From CAKZML01 sp963823435 (GTDB taxonomy: Bacteria; Pseudomonadota; Gammaproteobacteria; Steroidobacterales; BM003), in the NCBI GenBank assembly GCA_963823435.1, contig CAWGLN010000009.1, forward strand, positions 1 through 64,000: DNA of 64,000 nucleotides. Direction: 5' to 3'. Below, piece by piece: positions 58,633 to 64,000 of the stretch (positions are counted from its first letter, which is position 1; every line of letters begins with the position of its first letter). The notes beneath the pieces are model-generated. The model had not been told where the DNA came from. It saw only the letters and a list, made by a program, of their open reading frames with translations, and made no database searches. The position numbers and the translations under genes are program-made.

Positions 58633-61488
58633 TCATTCAGCGACGGTCACCGGACCCCGGCTTTCGGGCGGACCTCCCGGCGCCTTGAAAACCCAGCAAT
58701 CACGCCCCATGTCCTTGGCCAGGTACAGTGCCTTGTCGGCTTCGCGAACCAGTTGTTCCGGCAGGAAAGAGGCCATCCCCTCCATGGCTGCCGCGGTCAA
58801 GGTCGTGACGCCCAGGGAAATACTCACCACCCCCACCCGTTCCGACCCGGCATGGGCGATTGCCAGGTCCCTGACGCCCGTGCGCAGGCGCTCCGCCAGC
58901 AGCTTTGCTCCTTCCGAGTCCGTGTGCGGCGCCACCACCACGAACTCCTCTCCGCCATACCGCGCCACCTTGTCCGTGGGTCTGTAGAGCGATGAGTTCA
59001 TGTTGCGGGCCACAAATCTCAGGACGTCATCACCCCTGGCATGTCCGTACCGATCGTTAAAACCCTTGAAAAAATCGATGTCAACCATGATCAGTGACAA
59101 CGGCTTTTTTTCCTGCCTGGCCTCCGCCAGCACCTCCACCAGCATGCGGTCGAAATGCCGGCGGTTGCTGATACCGGTCAGCGCATCCGTGATGACTTCG
59201 TTTTCCAGTTCCGAATTCAGGCTTTCCAGGCGGTTCTTGGCTTGCTGCAAATCCGCCAGTCGCTCGCGGATCTCGTTCTCCAGTTGCAGATTTCTTTCCA
59301 GCAGTTCACGGTTCTTGAACAAGGCCGCATTGATACGTCTGAACGCGTTGAACAGGCCCATCGGCGCACGCATCCATTGCTTGACCCATCGTGGTGTCTC
59401 CACGACAAATTCCATTACCTGGAGAACCGGCCCAAACCCGGCCAGGGGGCTGAAGGCCTGGGCCTGCAACCGGTATTGCCCAGGCGACAGGGAACTGAAA
59501 ATGATGCTGTCGGTCTGGGATAACGGGCGCCATTTCTCATCAAGTCCCAACAATCTATGGCGAATGGACACATCTCCTTCGTCCAGAAACCAGGTAGCAA
59601 AGACGTTGACAGTGAGAGTCCAGTGTCCACGCTCTACCCGGTATATTCCATCTGACAGGGTCGGCTCGGTATTAAGCCAGTTGATGCTGTCAACCTTCAA
59701 TTCGGGCAGACGCTCAAACGCCACAATACGTTTGCTGTTCACCCTAACCAGACCGGATTGCAGACCGCAGTAGAAATCACCGTTGCGCATCCGGTGCAGG
59801 CTTCGGCTGGTCGTGAACTCCCAATCGGAAACACTTAACAACGCTGCGATATGTCGCAATTGGCGGCCGCTCTCGGGATGGTATTGCACCAGACCGCAGG
59901 ACGTCCCCAGCCACAGCGTGCCATCGTCATCCCAGCAACTGCACCAGGCGGCGACTGCTTCATCCCGTCTGGCCAGTGTCCTGACCTGGCCTGCCGGCGA
60001 AATCAGGCAGATTCGGTCGTCCTGGACGACGGCGATAGTACCGTCATCGCGGTCCTCCACCGAATAGGTATTGCCGGTTACCGTCAGCCCCTCGCCGGTG
60101 ACGCGCTCAAACACATCCTGTTCCATCACCCACAGGCCCTGACCCAGGGTTCCGGCCCATACCCTGCCTTGCCTGTCCAGAGTCAGGGTGTACACGTAAC
60201 CCAACTCGGAGCCATCTGCCGTTGTGACGTCAACGATAGAACCGTCGGGCCCAACGATGACACACCCGCCAACGGTACCAACAAACATTTGCGCGCCGCG
60301 CTTGAGCAAGCACCGATTGGGCCGGGAAAGCACCGGATCATCAGCCCCAAGCACACTGGGCTTATGCCCGCGGTCAAGCCGGACCAGCCCGCTCGCCGTC
60401 GCTGCGTAGATAGTGCCGTCGGTCTCCTCCAGGATGTCCCAGACGTGTTTGGCATCCAGTGCACGCACGGGCCAGACGGTCCCCTCTGTCTCCGGATTCA
60501 CCACGTGAGTCGCAATGGTGCCTCCAACCAGGAGTCGGTCGTCGTTGCCGGCACATACGCAGAACACTGCGCAGGGCGTACCAAGCCTGACCGGATTGAT
60601 TGCCTTGCGACAAACACTGAACTTGGCAATACCCCGGCCATCGGTCGCCGCCCAGATGTTCCCCATGTCGTCAGCCATCAGGTCGGATATGGGCACGCCG
60701 CGCATCACCACATGTTCGCATTTCCACTCGGCCCCGAAATTTTCGAATATCCGCAGCTCTTCGTTGCCGGCGACCCACAGCTCGCCGTCCCGGTATTCGA
60801 GTGCAGTCACGGTTTTCGAGTCCAGACCTTTTGCGCACCCGGGGAGGACCTCCCCGTCCCGATCCAGCTCCACGAAGCCGAAATCACCGCCGGCAAACAG
60901 GTGCCCGGCGGGACCCGGGCTCAGGACCCGAACCTCCCGGGACTGCTCCGGCAAGGAGTCCAGTAACTCACGCCAGGTCTCCCCGTTTCCAAACAGCAAC
61001 CCGCCACCGGAGACTGCCACCAGTAAATTCCCGTTTTCACCAGCGGCAATCGCCCGAATCCACTTGCCGTTCAAGCGTGGGTCTGCGACTGGCTCGTAAT
61101 TCGAACCGACCACACGCAACAGTCCTTTGGAGGTGCCCAGCCAGGTAGTATCCGCCTGATGGCAGATACAGCCCACGAAGCCATAGGCCCAGGCAGCGGA
61201 TATGGGCAGTGCCCTGCCCTCGTGGAAAATATCAATTCCGGTATCGGATCCGATCCAGAGACGACCGTCAGGCGCGACGGCAACGGTTCGCAGGCCATGA
61301 GTTTGCAAACCATGGCGCTGGGTGAACACCCGGATCTTCATACCGTCGTAACAGACCAGTCCGGCGGGGGTGGCGGCCCAGATTCGGCCGTCCGTGGATT
61401 GCACGAGCTTGTGCACCTGGGCGCTGGGCAAGCCACCCTGGCGACCGAGAAATTTGGCCGGAATGGATGAGATAGCGTCGGGACTCAT
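58633..61488 (-). CDS. Beta-propeller (Reg_prop/YYY) diguanylate cyclase, apparently soluble
   Basis: 951 residues from ATG 61488. Residues 1 to about 590 are two-component-regulator-propeller blades (LPSAQVHKLVQSTDGRIWAATPAGLV and similar), then a Y_Y_Y-like immunoglobulin domain (SIIFSSLSPGQYRLQAQAFSPLAG), a coiled coil (NRELLERNLQLENEIRERLADLQQ) and a GGDEF domain with GGEEF near 845 and the I-site RPTD five residues earlier. It should make c-di-GMP. Relatives with this sensor are normally periplasmic sensors with a signal peptide and a transmembrane helix; neither is evident here, so it seems cytoplasmic, or its N-terminus is misplaced. Confidence 0.88.
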   Translation of the reverse strand: MSPDAISSIPAKFLGRQGGLPSAQVHKLVQSTDGRIWAATPAGLVCYDGMKIRVFTQRHGLQTHGLRTVAVAPDGRLWIGSDTGIDIFHEGRALPISAAWAYGFVGCICHQADTTWLGTSKGLLRVVGSNYEPVADPRLNGKWIRAIAAGENGNLLVAVSGGGLLFGNGETWRELLDSLPEQSREVRVLSPGPAGHLFAGGDFGFVELDRDGEVLPGCAKGLDSKTVTALEYRDGELWVAGNEELRIFENFGAEWKCEHVVMRGVPISDLMADDMGNIWAATDGRGIAKFSVCRKAINPVRLGTPCAVFCVCAGNDDRLLVGGTIATHVVNPETEGTVWPVRALDAKHVWDILEETDGTIYAATASGLVRLDRGHKPSVLGADDPVLSRPNRCLLKRGAQMFVGTVGGCVIVGPDGSIVDVTTADGSELGYVYTLTLDRQGRVWAGTLGQGLWVMEQDVFERVTGEGLTVTGNTYSVEDRDDGTIAVVQDDRICLISPAGQVRTLARRDEAVAAWCSCWDDDGTLWLGTSCGLVQYHPESGRQLRHIAALLSVSDWEFTTSRSLHRMRNGDFYCGLQSGLVRVNSKRIVAFERLPELKVDSINWLNTEPTLSDGIYRVERGHWTLTVNVFATWFLDEGDVSIRHRLLGLDEKWRPLSQTDSIIFSSLSPGQYRLQAQAFSPLAGFGPVLQVMEFVVETPRWVKQWMRAPMGLFNAFRRINAALFKNRELLERNLQLENEIRERLADLQQAKNRLESLNSELENEVITDALTGISNRRHFDRMLVEVLAEARQEKKPLSLIMVDIDFFKGFNDRYGHARGDDVLRFVARNMNSSLYRPTDKVARYGGEEFVVVAPHTDSEGAKLLAERLRTGVRDLAIAHAGSERVGVVSISLGVTTLTAAAMEGMASFLPEQLVREADKALYLAKDMGRDCWVFKAPGGPPESRGPVTVAE

Positions 61489-61781
61489 CGGGACATAGAT
61501 AATGCAAAAGCCGGGCCGCCGCAATGCCCTGTCCGTTAGCAAGACGGGCCCGGGCACTCAAATCACCGCAAGGGGCGGCGCCTCAATACTGCCTGGCCAG
61601 CCCTGCGGACACTGAGCGCGCGGCTTAATCACGCATTGACCTGCGGGCGAGAAGCCCGCAATAAAGGCCCGCGGTAAGGAGATTCTTGTTTTTGCCCACC
61701 AGGCGTGGATCGCGTCATCCACCGCAGCATAAGCTGCCCCGCCAGAGGCCTAATCTGTCGCTGGTGACACAAGAAAGATAT

Positions 61782-61857
61782 TGGTGCCGGAGAGAGGATT
61801 CGAACCTCCGACCCACGCATTACGAATGCGTTGCTCTGCCAACTGAGCTACTCCGGC
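61782..61857 (-). tRNA. tRNA-Thr (anticodon CGT)
   Basis: Acceptor GCCGGAG pairs with CTCCGGC, D-arm GCTCAGTTGGCAGAGC, anticodon arm ACGCA-TTCGTAA-TGCGT with CGT at positions 34-36, T-arm with GGTTCGAATCC, discriminator A and genomically encoded CCA. Reads ACG codons. Confidence 0.97.
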
Positions 61858-61955
61858 GCGTGCACGATATGCTGCGCGATATGGAAGCGATCCATAAAGA
61901 ACCGCGCAGGGCGCGCAAGTATAGTGCAGCGCCCGTGACACGGCAACGCCAGGAC

Positions 61956-62360
61956 TCAATGCTGGTTACGTACCTTGATGGTTAATTCCATGCTTTCGGC
62001 AACGGTGCCTTCGGGCAGCGCGGGCAGTGTTGCGAAATGCACCTCATCAAGAGGAACGTCCATCACCTTGCCCGAATCAACATTATAGAAATGGTGATGC
62101 GCATAGGTGCTTGAATCGTAAAACATCCGGGTCGGATCAACGTTCAATTCCCGGATCAGGCCGCGATCAACAAACAGGTTCAGCGTGTTGTACACGGTTG
62201 CCTTCGATACCCTGTACCCCGCCTCGTGCACTTTGTTAAGTATCTCTTCCGCGCAAACATGCTGCGGCCTGCTTAACAGGATTTTCCCAACCTGCATACG
62301 CTGAGAAGTTGGTGACACGCCTTTGGACCTGAGCAGGCTTTCCAGTTCTCGATCGTCCAT
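61956..62360 (-). CDS. Fur-family transcriptional regulator
   Basis: 134 residues from ATG 62360 with GGGGGAGAA before it. The winged-helix part contains GVSPTSQRMQVGKILLSRPQHVCAEEI and YRVSKATVYNTLNLFVDRGLI, the Fur recognition helix region. The dimerisation part has HHHFYNVDSGKVMDV with the metal-binding histidine cluster. The C-terminal CxxC zinc motifs of classical Fur/PerR are missing, which resembles the Irr/short Fur-like branch. Its signal (iron, peroxide or heme) cannot be decided from sequence. Confidence 0.88.
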   Translation of the reverse strand: MDDRELESLLRSKGVSPTSQRMQVGKILLSRPQHVCAEEILNKVHEAGYRVSKATVYNTLNLFVDRGLIRELNVDPTRMFYDSSTYAHHHFYNVDSGKVMDVPLDEVHFATLPALPEGTVAESMELTIKVRNQH

Positions 62361-62583
62361 CTGTTTCTCCCCCAAACACGGCCCGCTCACCATGTGCGAA
62401 CCCAGCCAGACTCTGACTCTGGTCTTGGACTCAGGCCAGTTCTCGCCTCTTTGGTCATTATGACCCTCGGTGTTTCGGGCGCAAGCCAAGATTGCCTCTT
62501 CTGCGGTAAATACTGATTTCTCTACATATTCCCGTAATAATCGCATCGCCAGCCGGATACGCTGCGGTTCTAATGGCCGAGTG

Positions 62584-63126
62584 ATGTTTCCTTCTGATAA
62601 AAGCCTTGTTCGGGTGCGTGGCTGGACCCTGCTGAACCTGCTTGTCAGCGTATGCATCGTGGCGATCCTCCTGTCACTGGCCCTACCCGCTTTTGACACC
62701 CTTATGTGGAATCAGCGCAGGGTGGCGGCTAGCAACGACCTGGTCGCCTCGCTTCACCTGGCCCGCAGCGAGGCTATCAAGCGCGCCCAGCTGGTGGTGC
62801 TTTGCCCGATGGGCGCGCCGGGCAGTTGCCTGGAGCGCACCGGGGAATGGCCTAATGGCTGGATGGTGTTTGTGAATCTCGACCAGGACTATCCACCGCG
62901 GCGCGATCCGGGCGAACCGGTAGTACGGGAAAATCCGGCACCGCAAGGGGTGTCCGTCCAGGCCAACCGTGAGGCATTTGTCATGCGCCCGGTGGGTGTG
63001 CGCAGTACCAACGGCACGGTGAGCTTTTGTGACCCCGAAGACCGGCGCGCCGGGCGCGCCGTGGTGGTCAGCTATACCGGGCGCCCCAGGACCAGCGACC
63101 GGAACTTGCGCTGCTCAAGCCTCTGA
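62584..63126 (+). CDS. GspH/FimT-type minor pseudopilin with atypical N-terminus
   Basis: 180 residues. A short basic leader ends in RG, followed by WTLLNLLVSVCIVAILLSLALPAF, the hydrophobic pilin helix, then a GspH-like body (LVASLHLARSEAIKRAQLVVLCP; VVVSYTGRPRT). The processed N-terminus would be Trp, and position 5 is Asn, where pilins usually have Phe and Glu. It lies 90 bp before a second FimT-like gene, as in fimT/fimU minor-pilin operons. The start ATG 62584 is chosen for the leader. Confidence 0.82.
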   Translation: MFPSDKSLVRVRGWTLLNLLVSVCIVAILLSLALPAFDTLMWNQRRVAASNDLVASLHLARSEAIKRAQLVVLCPMGAPGSCLERTGEWPNGWMVFVNLDQDYPPRRDPGEPVVRENPAPQGVSVQANREAFVMRPVGVRSTNGTVSFCDPEDRRAGRAVVVSYTGRPRTSDRNLRCSSL

Positions 63127-63215
63127 AAAGACTGAAAACCGCCGCTCATCCGGACTACACTGCCGTTCATCGGAGAGTTCTTGGCATGGCACAACGGGCG
63201 CGGAGAATACAGCCT

Positions 63216-63822
63216 ATGAAAAAGCAACAGCAACGCGGCTTTACTCTTATCGAACTGATGACGGCCATTTTTGTCATGGCTATCGTGATCGGACTGGGAA
63301 TTCCCGCAATGACCGATTTCGTTCGTAACAGCCGCATGACCAGCACTGCCAACAATCTGTTGGCCGCCATGCACATGGCACGCAGCGCCGCGGTTTCACG
63401 CAGGGCGCCCACCATGGTTTGCCGTAGCGCCAATGCGATGGCATGCCACCCCCAGCTGCGGGGCCGGCACAGGTTGGATTGCCTATGTGGATAGCAATGA
63501 CACCGACGGTGACGGCATGCCTGATGGCAATGGCGCGCTGGACGCGGGTGAGGAAATTCTGCTGGCCAGCGAAGGCCCGCCCGACACCGTCACTATTACG
63601 ACAACCCCCGCCGGCAGCACATTTGTCGCCTACGCCAGCACGGGGTTTCTACGTGCCGTTGCCGGCACTGACTCAGCTACCGGTTTCGTGTTGTGTGATG
63701 TCCGCGGCAACGTGCTCACTTCCGGCGCAGGTTCAGCGGCCAGGGCCATCGTGATATCGCCTACCGGCAGGCCCCAGATCTTGCGCACCATCGCCGAAGT
63801 GACCGCCGCAGGAGGCTGCTAG
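63216..63822 (+). CDS. FimT/FimU-type minor pilin, one frameshift
   Basis: Type IV pilus minor pilin. The leader MKKQQQRG is followed by FTLIELMTAIFVMAIVIGLGIP, the canonical prepilin motif with Phe+1 and Glu+5. The body has TSTANNLLAAMHMARSAAVSRR and, after a one-base shift near 63460, AGTGWIAYVDSNDTDGDGMPDGNG and the terminal GRPQILR segment usual for FimT. The downstream PilV start overlaps its stop by one base. Confidence 0.87.
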
Positions 63823-64000
63823 TGATTAATCAGAACCTCAACCGACGTTCGCGCTACCCATGGTTTTTCCCTGGTGGAAGTATTGGTCGCCTTACTGGTG
63901 ATCTCCATCGGCATGCTGGGTCTGGCGGCCCTGTACGTGGAAACCCTGAGGATGAATCGCACCGCTATTTTCCGCACCCAGGCCGTGAACCTGGCCTGCT
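63822..64000 (+). CDS. pilV: PilV-like minor pilin, partial, one frameshift
   Basis: GTG 63822 overlaps the upstream TAG and has AGGAGG six bases before it. After a one-base shift near 63860 the frame reads HGFSLVEVLVALLVISIGML then GLAALYVETLRMNRTAIFRTQA, the standard PilV prepilin N-terminus with Gly-1/Phe+1/Glu+5. The gene runs off the right edge; pilW, pilX and pilY1 would be expected next. Confidence 0.85.
   Translation, partial: MINQNLNRRSRYPWFFPGGSIGRLTGDLHRHAGSGGPVRGNPEDESHRYFPHPGREPGL

Noticed and set aside
61647..61663. GCGGGC/GCCCGC hairpin as a terminator for tRNA-Thr
   Set aside because: No T tract follows the stem on the minus strand, and it lies more than 100 bp beyond the tRNA end.

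Overview
The window looks like a high-GC gammaproteobacterial chromosome with an aerobic or facultatively aerobic core. It carries homodimeric-type pyruvate dehydrogenase (aceE-aceF), Fe-superoxide dismutase, a complete rsxABCDGE operon followed by nth, Hda, RNase T, Grx4, two PilT-type ATPases and the start of a FimT/PilV minor-pilin operon. The species cannot be fixed from sequence alone. About 20 genes, including essential ones such as proS and purM, are interrupted by single-base frameshifts. I read these mainly as consensus or assembly errors, so broken genes are annotated as single spans.

Layout. 1-3.4 kb (minus): a nickel CO dehydrogenase (cooS, cut by the left edge), a four-cluster CooF-like ferredoxin and a di-heme cytochrome c. 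3.6-12.6 kb (minus): acyl-CoA dehydrogenase, NhaC-type antiporter, saccharopine-dehydrogenase-like protein, prfC, rimI, family-4 uracil-DNA glycosylase, pssA. 12.7-17.2 kb (mostly plus): proS, lytic transglycosylase, ArsC-like, WrbA-like and DUF2069 genes, with acylphosphatase and a DUF4398 lipoprotein on the minus strand. 17.2-24.3 kb: hda-pgsA-DUF2066 (minus), purM-purN-DUF3108 (plus), dcd and mrp (minus). 24.7-38 kb (plus): a HEAT-repeat/Ser-Thr kinase fusion, two PilT-like ATPases, metG, rsxABCDGE, nth, DUF1841. 38-48 kb: aceF-aceE (minus), M17 aminopeptidase-pyrC-rnt (plus), grxD and sodB (minus), nadC (plus). 48-61.5 kb (minus): a GAF-PAS-PAS-GGDEF-EAL protein, an MMPL/RND transporter-YCF48-DUF1329-DUF1302 envelope module, and a beta-propeller diguanylate cyclase without an evident membrane segment. 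61.8-64 kb: tRNA-Thr(CGT), a Fur-family regulator, and three minor pilins (plus).

Two things stand out. First, a dispersed family of imperfect palindromes of about 160 bp (nine copies at six loci, 8.3-32.4 kb). Each array begins at, or within a few bases of, the stop codon of a gene and lies between co-directional genes in one fixed orientation relative to transcription. At four loci the element ends shortly before the next start codon and appears to supply its Shine-Dalgarno sequence. Copies show compensatory changes in the central stem. This looks like an ERIC-like intercistronic RNA/MITE family. Second, the CooS has all visible C-cluster ligands and a CX2C D-cluster motif of the Desulfovibrio vulgaris type, which in that enzyme is linked to oxygen tolerance.
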